64,000 nt of DNA. Origin: Thermovorax subterraneus (GTDB lineage Bacteria; Bacillota; Thermosediminibacteria; Thermosediminibacterales; Thermosediminibacteraceae). Numbering within the stretch: the first letter of the stretch is position 1; every line of letters starts with the position of its first letter. The notes under the pieces are model-generated. The model searched no databases. It was not told the DNA's origin and saw nothing but the letters and a program-made list of their open reading frames with translations. The DNA lies in contig JAKIHM010000001.1 in assembly GCA_021608145.1 (NCBI GenBank), positions 186,001 to 250,000 on the forward strand, in the 5' to 3' direction. Positions 38,513 to 46,972 of this stretch are shown here, in pieces. The translations under genes and the position numbers were made by a program.

Positions 38513-38539
38513 AAAATGACGGGGAAATCCCCGTCATTT
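38513..38539. terminator. Bidirectional terminator
   Basis: AAATGACGGGG-AAAT-CCCCGTCATTT lies between convergent leuB and the rubrerythrin-like gene and overlaps the end of the latter. Confidence 0.8.
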
Positions 38540-38962
38540 CGCGTACCTGAGCAATATTCCTTCTAGCATCCTGGCGTGCCTTGCTTCGTCCTTGGCCGAT
38601 TCGTTGAAATAATCCCTGGCGGATTCGATTCCAAGTGCAGCTGCTCTGTCAGCTGCTTGCTTTTTTCCTTCGTTGGCACTGGTCTCCCCTTCGAGCATCT
38701 CCCGTATGTTTTCAAAAAGGTCCTCGTGAATCATGCCATTTAGCTCAGCGAACCTGGCGGCGTGTTCGGCTTCTTCCCATGCTACGGTCTTTAAAACTTC
38801 GGCAATTTCGGGATATCCCTGGCGCTGGGCCAATCTTGCTATGGCAAGATAAATACCGGTTTCCTTCGTCTCACCCATGAAGTTCTGTCTTACCACACCC
38901 TCAAGCTCCGTCCCCTTGGTTTCACCTATGAGATTTTCCACCGTTAAATTTCTCTTTACCAC
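38534..38962 (-). CDS. Rubrerythrin-type ferritin-like protein
   Basis: 142 residues forming a four-helix ferritin-like domain with Glu/His motifs (GETKETGIYLAIARLAQ, WEEAEHAARFAEL, DEARHARMLEGIL) for a di-iron site. There is no C-terminal rubredoxin domain. Such proteins reduce peroxide in anaerobes. The start overlaps the end of the Cys-rich gene upstream, so translation is coupled. A palindrome at 39459-39476 may place both under redox or metal control. Confidence 0.88.
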   Translation of the reverse strand: MVKRNLTVENLIGETKGTELEGVVRQNFMGETKETGIYLAIARLAQRQGYPEIAEVLKTVAWEEAEHAARFAELNGMIHEDLFENIREMLEGETSANEGKKQAADRAAALGIESARDYFNESAKDEARHARMLEGILLRYAK

Positions 38963-39434
38963 TAAAAACGCCTCCTTTACAATTTATTTTTAATCGTTTA
39001 TTATCGTTTTTCCTCCGGTGATATGCTTCAAAAATCTTGTCTGCTATCTTTTCATTTACCTTTTTTATGTCGTTCAGATAGACAAAGACGCTACCCTTGT
39101 ATTCCTGAGGTTCCCCGAGCAGTATAATCTCTAATGCGCTTCTTATTATATTGATTATGCAATTTTCGTCGTGGTAAAGGTTGCAGTTCCTGCAGTGGTT
39201 GAGCAAATATCCCACGGCACTTGCTACCTCTACCTCATCGTAAATCTTTGTATCGTAATAAGGCAAGTTTTCAATTCCGCCATCTATAAATTCGGTTTTT
39301 TCTTTCAAGGAAGTTGTGAGGATTTTTTTGCAATATGCAATTAAGCAATTGTCCCAGTCGCACTTTCCACACACAATCTCTCCCAGACAGCATTTTGAAA
39401 CTTCGTTGATTAAACCTTCAACATCTACCGCCAC
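38922..39434 (-). CDS. Cys-rich protein of unknown function
   Basis: 170 residues with many Cys: CCLGEIVCGKCDWDNC ... C near the N terminus and CRNCNLYHDENC in the middle. The spacing suggests Zn or Fe-S binding. I do not recognise the family. It is the first gene of a unit with the rubrerythrin, and its last ~14 codons overlap the rubrerythrin start and ribosome site. A role in oxygen or metal stress is inferred from the neighbour only. Confidence 0.7.
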   Translation of the reverse strand: MAVDVEGLINEVSKCCLGEIVCGKCDWDNCLIAYCKKILTTSLKEKTEFIDGGIENLPYYDTKIYDEVEVASAVGYLLNHCRNCNLYHDENCIINIIRSALEIILLGEPQEYKGSVFVYLNDIKKVNEKIADKIFEAYHRRKNDNKRLKINCKGGVFSGKEKFNGGKSHR

Positions 39435-39458
39435 ACTTTACCCCCTTTCTATAAAAAA

Positions 39459-39476
39459 TAGTAATAATTACTACTA
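39459..39476. promoter_or_regulatory. 18-bp inverted repeat, candidate Fur/PerR-like box
   Basis: TAGTAATAATTACTACTA has half sites TAGTA(A/G)TAA matching at 8 of 9 positions, 25 bp upstream of the Cys-rich/rubrerythrin unit. AT-rich palindromes of this type are common at peroxide or metal-responsive genes. Confidence 0.5.
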
Positions 39477-39550
39477 TTAATATATAAAAAATTGTTGAAT
39501 TTAGTCAAGGGGTTTTTTGACCAGATTTTGCAAAAATATTGTGGGCCTTT

Positions 39551-39597
39551 GTGATATCATTTAAAATGTGATATTATATCACTTAAAATGTGATAAA
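39551..39597 (+). promoter_or_regulatory. Repeated GTGATA sites before the ATPase gene
   Basis: Contains GTGATATCAT, the perfect 15-bp palindrome GTGATATTATATCAC (39568-39582) and TGTGATAA, separated by repeated TTAAAAT. Three phased copies suggest a cooperative operator for the downstream gene. Confidence 0.55.
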
Positions 39598-39612
39598 AAA
39601 TGGGGGATGATT

Positions 39613-40737
39613 ATGACTAGAGGATTATTTCCAGTCGGCGGCCCTGTTGACAGAGAAGACCTGGTGGGCCGAGAAGAATTCATAGTTTCTCTAGTCAATC
39701 GTTTGCAAGAAGGGCAGAGCGTGATGCTGGCAGGACCTAGGCGAATCGGCAAGACATCTGTAGCCCGTGAAGTCCTGCGCAGGCTTAAAGAAAAAGGGGC
39801 TTATACCGCCGCGGTGGATTTCTTCCGTTTTTCCGGCAAGCGGGATTTTGCTTATAGTTTAATAAACGCGTGTCTGGAAAACAGAACTGGAATCAAGAAA
39901 ACCCTGAGTATTTTGCAAGACAAGGCTAAGGCCCTATCAGGGGGAGCGAAATTCGCCATTAAGCTTAAAGATCTTGAAATTTCCTTCGGCTTTGCCGAGA
40001 AAAAGTCGGACGATGAACTCCTTGACTACGCCCTGATGCTTCCGGGCATTTTGGCAGACAAGGACAAGAAGCTAATGGTGGTCATGTTTGACGAGTTTCA
40101 GGATGCTCCCAGGGTGACGGACACCGAAATTTTTAAGCGAATGCGAGCTCATTTTCAGGCACAAAAAGGCGTGGCATACCTTTTCCTGGGGTCCAAAGAA
40201 GGGATGATGCAGGCCCTTTTCAGCGAGAGGAAGGAAGCGTTCTACCGCTTTGCCACAATGCTTCCCATTCCTGGTATTTCAGAAGATGATTGGGTGCCGT
40301 ACATCGTTAAAAAATTTAATTCCAGGAACATTCAGGTGGATGCGGATATGGTAAAAGAGATAATTAGCCTTTCCGGTGGGCATCCGCAGGATACTATGTT
40401 CCTCTGCTCTGAAATTTACTACACCCTTTTGGAAACGGGAGATGATGTCATTACCCATGACTACGTGCGCCTGGGGTACGAACGGGCTATGTTGGCTCTT
40501 GCTCCCATCTTCGACGAAATACTGGATGATTTAAGTGCACGTCCCCAGGTGCGCAGGGTCCTATACCGGCTTGCGCTGGGTGAAAATGCCTACGAGGAAG
40601 GGATTCATCCCAATAAAGTCAAACGGGCCATTGACCTCCTGCTTGGCAGGGCCGTTATAGAAAAAACAGCCCGGGGGAGTTACGTTTTCGTAGAACCGAT
40701 GTTCCAGCAGTATATTTTAGAACAATTTCGACATTAG
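39613..40737 (+). CDS. AAA-family ATPase (archaeal-ATPase/AAA_14-like)
   Basis: About 374 residues. Walker A in LAGPRRIGKTSVAREVL, Walker B in LMVVMFDEFQDAPR, sensor-like FLGSKEGMM, and a C-terminal winged-helix (IHPNKVKRAIDLLLGRAVIEK). This family resembles ORC/Cdc6-like STAND ATPases common near mobile elements and in archaea; targets are unknown. ATG 39613 follows GGGGGATG. It is monocistronic and preceded by a palindromic operator cluster, which hints at self-regulation or regulation by an unlinked repressor. Confidence 0.85.
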   Translation: MTRGLFPVGGPVDREDLVGREEFIVSLVNRLQEGQSVMLAGPRRIGKTSVAREVLRRLKEKGAYTAAVDFFRFSGKRDFAYSLINACLENRTGIKKTLSILQDKAKALSGGAKFAIKLKDLEISFGFAEKKSDDELLDYALMLPGILADKDKKLMVVMFDEFQDAPRVTDTEIFKRMRAHFQAQKGVAYLFLGSKEGMMQALFSERKEAFYRFATMLPIPGISEDDWVPYIVKKFNSRNIQVDADMVKEIISLSGGHPQDTMFLCSEIYYTLLETGDDVITHDYVRLGYERAMLALAPIFDEILDDLSARPQVRRVLYRLALGENAYEEGIHPNKVKRAIDLLLGRAVIEKTARGSYVFVEPMFQQYILEQFRH

Positions 40738-40875
40738 AAATACCTCTGAAGCTAGACAAAAAAAGGACATGAACATTGGGTAGAAATGTTGTACAGCTTA
40801 TGGTATCATACTGAGGGAAATTATAATGAAATAATAATCTTAATGAAATAATAATCTGGGGAAAGATGGTGGGCA

Positions 40876-41928
40876 ATGTCCGTAGCTTTATCCGATTTTT
40901 TATGCCAGGTGCTTTCAAATAAGACTTTGATGGTCACCGTGCTCTTGACGCTTGGGGTCATTTTCGTAAACGGCTGGACCGATGCGGCCAATGCCATCGC
41001 GACTTGCATATCCACACGTTCGATAAGCCCAAAAGCGGCTATACTCATGGCTTCCATATTCAATTTCATCGGCGGGTTCTTCATGACCATCATGAATCCC
41101 ATGGTCGCCCAGACCATATACAACATGGTGGATTTCGGGGGAGATGCCCACGAGGCCCTCGTGGCGCTGTGCGCGGCCCTTTTTGCAATTGTGCTCTGGG
41201 CCACCGCGGCGTGGTGGTTCGGTATACCGACCAGCGAAAGCCATGCACTCATAGCCGGGGTCAGCGGAGCTGCCATAGCGCTGCAAGGTGGAATAGGCGG
41301 CATAAATCCCGCCGAATGGATAAAGGTCATATACGGGCTTGCACTTTCCCTGTTTTTGGGTTTCTTCACGGGATGGGCGACGGTAAAAACCACCGAGATT
41401 GTACTGAGAGGTTTTAACAGGAGGAAATTGTATACACCGCTTAGGTTTGCGCAGATAATAAGTGCGGCGGGGATGGCATTTATGCACGGCGCCCAGGACG
41501 GACAAAAATTCATGGGTGTCTTCTTGCTAGGAATATTTCTTGCCCAGGGAGAGGCTTCTGCTACAAAGTTCGTCATTCCAATTTGGTTAATTGTCCTTTG
41601 TTCCATAGTAATTGCCCTTGGCACGTCGCTCGGCGGCATGCGGATTATTAAATCTGTCGGGTTAGACATGGTGAAGCTGGAAACATACCAGGGTTTTTCC
41701 GCAGATTTGGCAGGCGTTATATGTCTTTTCATAGCCTCAGTGTTCGGACTTCCGGTCAGCACGACCCACACTAAGACGACCGCCATAATGGGCGTGGGGG
41801 CCGCAAAGCGCATATCAGCCGTAAACTGGGGGATAGTAAAGGAAATGTTCCTCGCCTGGGTTTTGACGTTTCCCGGCTGCGGACTGATAAGCTTTTTGAT
41901 GGCTCTGGCGTTTATGAAAGTTTTTTAA
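40876..41928 (+). CDS. pit: Low-affinity inorganic phosphate transporter (Pit)
   Basis: 350 residues, about 9-10 membrane segments, PiT family. The duplicated signature is visible as NGWTDAANAIATCISTRSISP near the N terminus and LPVSTTHTKTTAIMGVG near the C terminus. Imports phosphate (or metal phosphate) with a cation. It is followed 24 bp later by a DUF47 protein, the usual partner. Confidence 0.93.
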   Translation: MSVALSDFLCQVLSNKTLMVTVLLTLGVIFVNGWTDAANAIATCISTRSISPKAAILMASIFNFIGGFFMTIMNPMVAQTIYNMVDFGGDAHEALVALCAALFAIVLWATAAWWFGIPTSESHALIAGVSGAAIALQGGIGGINPAEWIKVIYGLALSLFLGFFTGWATVKTTEIVLRGFNRRKLYTPLRFAQIISAAGMAFMHGAQDGQKFMGVFLLGIFLAQGEASATKFVIPIWLIVLCSIVIALGTSLGGMRIIKSVGLDMVKLETYQGFSADLAGVICLFIASVFGLPVSTTHTKTTAIMGVGAAKRISAVNWGIVKEMFLAWVLTFPGCGLISFLMALAFMKVF

Positions 41929-41952
41929 AAAAAATATGGAAAGGGAAAGGTC

Positions 41953-42579
41953 ATGAAGCGCAAGAAAAACGTGAACTATTATTACGAGACTTTTGTAGAA
42001 ATGATAGATTACTCATTAAAAGCCGCTGAATTACTAAACAGCGTGATGAGCAATTTCAAAAGGCAAAATGTGCGGGCTAAAATCAAGGAAATGCACCTTA
42101 TTGAACACAGCGCGGATGAATTGAGGCATAAAATGATAAAAAAACTCGCCCGCGAATTCATAACCCCTATCGAGCGAGAAGATATCATGGCCCTTGCGAA
42201 TGCGATAGATACACTGACGGACATGATAGAGGATGTTCTGATGAGAATCTACATGTACAACATTCAGGAGATAAAAGAATACGCCATAATGATGGTAAAG
42301 GTAGTCGTGAGGGCCTGTCATTTGCTGAAAGAGGCTTTCGAAGAATTCCCCAACTTCAGGAAGTCGGAAAAACTTCACCGGCTCATTGTGGAAGTGAATA
42401 AACTGGAAGAGGAAGGGGACGCCCTTTATACCGAAGCTACCAGGAATATATACGTCAACTGCGATAATTGCAAGGAGTTGCTGGGGTGGGACATGACGTA
42501 CCACTATCTGGAAAAATGCTGCGATGCCTGCGAGGATGTGGCGGATATACTGGAGAACATCATTATGAAAAACACTTAA
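41953..42579 (+). CDS. DUF47/PhoU-like regulator of phosphate transport
   Basis: 208 residues, all-helical PhoU-like three-helix repeats (HSADELRHKMIKKLAREFITPIEREDIM is the typical metal-binding segment). DUF47 proteins pair with Pit transporters and modulate uptake. Its final block (CCDACEDVADILENIIMKN) is typical. Confidence 0.92.
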   Translation: MKRKKNVNYYYETFVEMIDYSLKAAELLNSVMSNFKRQNVRAKIKEMHLIEHSADELRHKMIKKLAREFITPIEREDIMALANAIDTLTDMIEDVLMRIYMYNIQEIKEYAIMMVKVVVRACHLLKEAFEEFPNFRKSEKLHRLIVEVNKLEEEGDALYTEATRNIYVNCDNCKELLGWDMTYHYLEKCCDACEDVADILENIIMKNT

Positions 42580-42631
42580 TATAAGACTTATGAAAGGAGG
42601 ATGGCCGGTTAGAAGACCCGGCCGAAATTTT

Positions 42632-42838
42632 ATGAGTTTTAAAGACAAGGTAGTGGTTGTAACGGGGGCAGCTCGGGGTATAGGGGAACTTTTATTTGCT
42701 CTCGGGAAGCTGCAAAGATAATGAGAAGAAACGGAGGAGGGGCCATAGTTAACATTGCGTCCACCAGGGCGATAATGTCCGAACCCAACTCGGAAAGCTA
42801 TGCGGCGTCTAAAGGGGGAATAATTGCGCTCGATAAGA
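42632..42838 (+). pseudogene. Short-chain dehydrogenase fragment
   Basis: Begins [18 protein letters not shown] (NAD-binding motif), then a deletion and frame change, then [20 protein letters not shown] and [11 protein letters not shown] with the catalytic Ser and YxxxK. About 70 residues remain of ~250. It stops abruptly at 42838, where a different relic begins in the opposite direction. Confidence 0.85.
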
Positions 42839-42845
42839 TTTGGCA

Positions 42846-43090
42846 AAATTTATGCTATATTTTCCATATATTGCAACAATACCATCAGGATATCTCCCGG
42901 GTCCGCGTCCCAGGTTATTCCGGCACCGCGGTATACCTCAACGAGGGCTTCCTCCAGAGCTGCTTTCTAAATATCCGCAAGGTCGCGAAGGTAAAGGCCA
43001 AAAAACGTCCTTAAAGTCTGGATATGCAGTATAAGCGGGCTTAGAAGTACAGCGCCGTGCTCTTCATCTTCCTCAACGGGCCTAAGGCGC
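42846..43090 (-). pseudogene. Relic of a HerA/VirB4-type ATPase
   Basis: Minus-strand frame reads [38 protein letters not shown], a stop, then [18 protein letters not shown]. The '[16 protein letters not shown]' pattern resembles the helical region of conjugation-type or HerA-like ATPases before their Walker B. Evidence is by eye only. Confidence 0.35.
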
Positions 43091-43099
43091 ACCTGAAGG

Positions 43100-43622
43100 G
43101 GGGTGAGGAAGCCCCCTTTGGGTTACGATGTCGATAATGACGGAAAGTACGTAATCAATAAAAAAGAAGCTTTTATAGTAAGAAAAATATATGAAATTTT
43201 CCTGCGGGGCTACGGTTACGGTAAAATAGCCGAAGAGCTGAACAATCATGGCAGCAGGACCTAACTCGGAAACTTATTTACCAAAAACGGCATCTATGAA
43301 ATCCTGATTAACGAAAAATACAAGGGGACTTATGTATTCAACCGCAGGTCCTCAAAAAAAGAAGGAAAAAGGAATAATCACAAATACGAAGATAAGGATG
43401 AAATAATACGAATACCCAATGCTCTACCGGCCATTATCGATGAAGAAATGTTTGAAAAAGTACAGGAAAAAATATTTGGAAGAAAGCGAGGGCCGAGAAT
43501 GACACAAAATATTCTGTGGTGATTGCGAAAGTTCTTATACGTGAAACGGCAGCTTTTGTAGATAAAATAATAATCTATCCCGGTAGAAATAAATATTAAG
43601 TTTAAAACGGAAAGGGGTAAAG
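43100..43622 (+). pseudogene. Large serine recombinase fragment 1
   Basis: Reads KPPLGYDVDNDGKYVINKKE, IVRKIYEIFLRGYGYGKIAEEL, a stop, LGNLFTKNGIYEILINEKYK, then PALPAIIDEE..VQEKIFGRKRGPRM and a jump to VDKIIIYPG. These are the recombinase and C-terminal domains of a large serine recombinase; the catalytic domain and the zinc ribbon are missing. It ends with ACGGAAAGGGGTAAAG, the same as fragment 2 at 53125-53140. Confidence 0.85.
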
Positions 43623-43777
43623 TATGTATTCTGGTAGTTACACATAAACCCTTTTAAAAACTATTGATCCTTTCAGATTCCGAACTAGATCTTCGTTCCT
43701 GCTTTGAGCCACCTCGCCGGCATGGTTATCAAAAAAGATATCGGTAAGGGATAGGCTAGGGGAGCGGGGAGGGATAA

Positions 43778-43920
43778 TTGGAGGGGACCCGCCAAAGGCG
43801 GGGCGGAGGCCGTTTATGCTCACCGCGGCAAGGCGGACCCCTTGCCGGAGCCCAAGGCCGGGATGTTATAATGGCAAAGGTCGTGAGGCGGATTAAATAC
43901 CCGGCCGGAGGCCGGGGTTG
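43778..43920. repeat. Cluster of GC-rich hairpins
   Basis: Three stems in 140 bp: CCCGCC-AAA-GGCGGG, GGCAAGG-CGGAC-CCCTTGCC and CCCGGCC-GGA-GGCCGGG. They precede the double hairpin at 43951. Unequal spacing and sequence exclude CRISPR. Confidence 0.6.
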
Positions 43921-43950
43921 TTGTCTATTTTATACCATCTTTGCATTTAT

Positions 43951-44043
43951 AAAGGGCACTTCCGCCGGGGCGTAAGCCCGAAAGCGGAGGTGCCCAATAA
44001 TTTCGGCCCTGCATGGTGCCTGCAAAAGGCTCGATGCAGGGCC
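43951..44043. repeat. 92-bp double-hairpin repeat, copy A
   Basis: Stem 1: GGGCACTTCCGC with GCGGAGGTGCCC; stem 2: GGCCCTGCAT with ATGCAGGGCC. It lies 16 bp past the end of herA. Same orientation as copy B at 48325-48416. Confidence 0.9.
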
Positions 44044-44058
44044 TTTAAAGTTTTTAAG

Positions 44059-45798
44059 TTAAATGAAGTTATTCGCCTTAAGAAATTCTTCTGGAGTATT
44101 AAATGCCGTGAAAAATAACGGTGAACCGGCGAAGGATAAAGGAGAGACAGGTCCAACTGTCATAAAGGAATATTGCCGTGCTGATGGATCAAAAGAACTG
44201 TGAGGATCCCGAAAAGTCTGGTAAAGTTTTAATGCATTGAGGTCTCCACCTATAATCTCTTTTAGAGCCATAAACTCTGTCCCTAAAGCTAATCCGAAAC
44301 CGAAAAATAGGATCCTAAGCTGATTTATTATCTCTTTATGTAAGCTTGAAAGTGTCTGGCTTATAAACATCCATCCAAGGCCGTATTTTCTTGTAGTCCT
44401 TACGGCATCAATTAAAGAAATCCTGACACTTTCTTGCTTGTCGTTTTCATACTTTTCTCTAGGAGCCAATCTATGTGCCTCATCAAGTATGACGAGCGTA
44501 TTCAAAAACTTATTCTTTTTATAGGCATCTTCCGCAAGATAAGTAAGCCCATCTAGAAGTCTTTTTATGACCAGCGCTTGAATAGTGTCGTTCCAGAAAA
44601 GTCCACTAGCCATTTCTTTAGATAAATCTATAATTACAACCGGACGGTTATTTAAATTAATATCGAAAGTCTGGTAAATAAGCTGATTTATAGAGACTGC
44701 CCCATTACGGTTTTCACTGAATAACTCAGCTACTGGTTTCCAGTAATCGTTAAAAAATTCCTCTCTAGATGCTTCTTGAAGCATAGAAACAAATCTGGCC
44801 CTTGATTGATCACTTTTATAGATCTGACGTTGGACATTCTGATCATGCAGTATTTCCCAGCATTTATTGAAAGCATCTATTGTATTTAGATCTTTTAGCC
44901 TAATGTTAGCCTTTTCTAACTTTTCCACTAGAATTTCACAGGCTGTCCTTCTGTTTTCTCCTTTAGGAATAGAAAGACGTTCAAAGAATTGGGATTCGTA
45001 AAGTATCTCACTAAACAAATCCCATCTGTCAAGGACTAAATCTTTGATTCTTTTTACTATTACATTTTTACCTAAACACCTAAGTATGCCTGCTAAATCC
45101 AAAGAAAATCCTTGCAGTCCAACTTGACCACTTATATCTTTAGCAAATTCTCCTTGAGGATCTATTATAAATACAGCCATCTGAGGGTATCTTGCATAAG
45201 CCAGCATGATCATTTTTGCGAGGACAGACTTACCCGAACCTGTTTTGCCAAATATCCCAATATGGTATGCCTCACCAGCCCCATGTGGACCGCTCCCAAA
45301 ATGTTTAAACCAGAGGGGTAGTTTTGGTTTCGAACCATATACACAGCCCAAATAAAAAATTTCGTCTCTATATCTTTCAAGGAGTATATTTATAATTTCT
45401 TCTGTTGCCAAGTTAATATAGGTTCCAGTTGCTGGGACGGTCCCCAGAATGCTAGGCTCAAACCTACTGCCTTCGTCGCTGAAAACAGCACTTACCGTCA
45501 TCTGTCCTAGGTGAGTATCCTGCTGACCGCTTACCTGGCTGATCTGCCCTTTTTGTCTTGCTAAAGACCTCATAGTCGGATCCTCAAGCCATATATTCCT
45601 CAGTTGAATCTCGGTTATCTGTCCTAGTGCGTAATGCTTTTTTCCGTCTTGGATAAAGCTGAAAAAAGCCAGTTCTCCTACTAGTTTTTTCCCAACAGCA
45701 GTTCCCAATATATCTAAGGAGAGCTCGCTGGTTGAGGAAGGCGATCCGATTGTCCCTATACGCTCAGCATTACTAAGTAAATTTTCAATATCGCTCAT
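44059..45798 (-). CDS. herA: HerA-type DNA translocase/helicase
   Basis: 579 residues. N-terminal HAS-barrel-like region (1-150), Walker A GIFGKTGSGKS (184-191) with MAVFIIDPQGEFA, Walker B LVILDEAHRLAP, and the arginine-containing VRTTRKYGLGWMFISQ. HerA forms hexamers that pump DNA and works with the nuclease NurA in end resection; HerA proteins also serve anti-phage systems. It overlaps the nurA end by ATGA. Base composition is more AT-rich than the chromosome on either side. The partner nurA is frameshifted here. Confidence 0.93.
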   Translation of the reverse strand: MSDIENLLSNAERIGTIGSPSSTSELSLDILGTAVGKKLVGELAFFSFIQDGKKHYALGQITEIQLRNIWLEDPTMRSLARQKGQISQVSGQQDTHLGQMTVSAVFSDEGSRFEPSILGTVPATGTYINLATEEIINILLERYRDEIFYLGCVYGSKPKLPLWFKHFGSGPHGAGEAYHIGIFGKTGSGKSVLAKMIMLAYARYPQMAVFIIDPQGEFAKDISGQVGLQGFSLDLAGILRCLGKNVIVKRIKDLVLDRWDLFSEILYESQFFERLSIPKGENRRTACEILVEKLEKANIRLKDLNTIDAFNKCWEILHDQNVQRQIYKSDQSRARFVSMLQEASREEFFNDYWKPVAELFSENRNGAVSINQLIYQTFDINLNNRPVVIIDLSKEMASGLFWNDTIQALVIKRLLDGLTYLAEDAYKKNKFLNTLVILDEAHRLAPREKYENDKQESVRISLIDAVRTTRKYGLGWMFISQTLSSLHKEIINQLRILFFGFGLALGTEFMALKEIIGGDLNALKLYQTFRDPHSSFDPSARQYSFMTVGPVSPLSFAGSPLFFTAFNTPEEFLKANNFI

Positions 45799-46944
45799 GA
45801 TAATTTTCCCCCTTCGGTTCTATATCCGTACATGCTGAAAAATATCTCGGACACATCCCCGGTATGAAGTTCTATCATGCGCCGGGTTGATGTTTGCCTA
45901 AATGCTGGCATTGCATTACCCAAATGTTTAACTATCCTGTCAGCTATAAATAGTGGATAGGGTTCCATAATACCCGGCGTGCTGCATTGATATCTCAGTC
46001 CTTGAAATAAAATGGACAACCGGGTATTGTTGGCTGCAACAGAAGAAGACATCTCTATCCTTAAAGCAGGTGTCCATCTGTGCGGCTTGTAATACACCAC
46101 ATAAATCCTATTAATAAGCGAAATTATTTCGTCAATCAATTTTATGAGACTCTTATTGTTTCCAGGAGATTTCAGGTGCCACGGCTGTGCAGGTTTTGCT
46201 AAAGGAATGGGCATAGTATACTCTCCAGGCTGCAAAACGAAGGTTAAAAGTGCTCTATCATCGTAGTAAGGCGGCCATCCGAATTTTTCCCCAAGCTCCC
46301 GTCTTGTTGTATATTTAGGTAAACTTACCCATATCTTATCGGTTCTTGATGACTCAAGGACTTTTCTGTATGAGGTTAAAAACTGTTCAAACCCTTCTAT
46401 TAACCTCTTTCCCATACTGTCTACTTCACGCCCTAGAGCTTTGTTTACGGCCTGGTTCATGTAAATTAATGGGGTAGTAAGGGAACCGTCTAGCATGACA
46501 ACATCATGAGGTGCTTTCACAGCAAGTTCAAATTCCATCTGCATCATAATTCCTCTTATAATGGTACCTGTGTCCGGGTCATGCTTTTCAGGCGCTATAA
46601 AAACCAAGTGATTGGGTTTCTCCCAGTACCTAGTCTCCGAAGGAGGAGTTAAACCTACCTTCAATCGCAACTGCCGCACAGGCGACAAGATCTATCGCAA
46701 GAAGTCTCTCTATCGCATAAGAACCGTCTACACCACAGGTCGTCGGCGGTTGTGGATATCCTATATCTCTGTCGCTTTTTAGAATATTGCTGGTCAGAAG
46801 TTGCTTTCGGATCTCATTCTTGTTCTTTTGGAGCCTTTTAAAAACACTAAAAAGTTTTTCCCCTATATGGGCACTTTCTTCAAGCACCTCTTCTACAAGA
46901 GCCTCCGGCAATTCTGAAAAGATACCCTGTTCATCTCTCTCCAT
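45795..46944 (-). pseudogene. nurA: NurA nuclease, frameshifted by a 4-bp duplication
   Basis: Two frames join to a normal NurA. The N-terminal part has GVDGSYAIERLLAIDLVACAAVAIEG (first catalytic Asp) and the C-terminal part has TPPSETRYWEKPNHLVFI, VVMLDGSLTTPLIYM (second acidic motif) and RMIELHTGD. At 46653-46660 the plus strand reads ACCTACCT; removing one ACCT restores EGLTPPSE in one frame. Length would be about 380 residues. As written, no full nuclease can be made unless slippage or frameshifting corrects it. Confidence 0.85.
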
Positions 46945-46972
46945 TACAATCCCCCATATATTCTTGATCTAG

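Noticed and set aside
43638-43823. Minus-strand open frame (ends NLKGSIVFKRVYV) as a transposase end
   Set aside because: The resemblance is vague and half the frame lies in the GC-rich hairpin block; not enough to call.
43778-44043. Clustered short inverted repeats as a CRISPR remnant
   Set aside because: The stems differ in sequence and spacing, and no cas genes are present.
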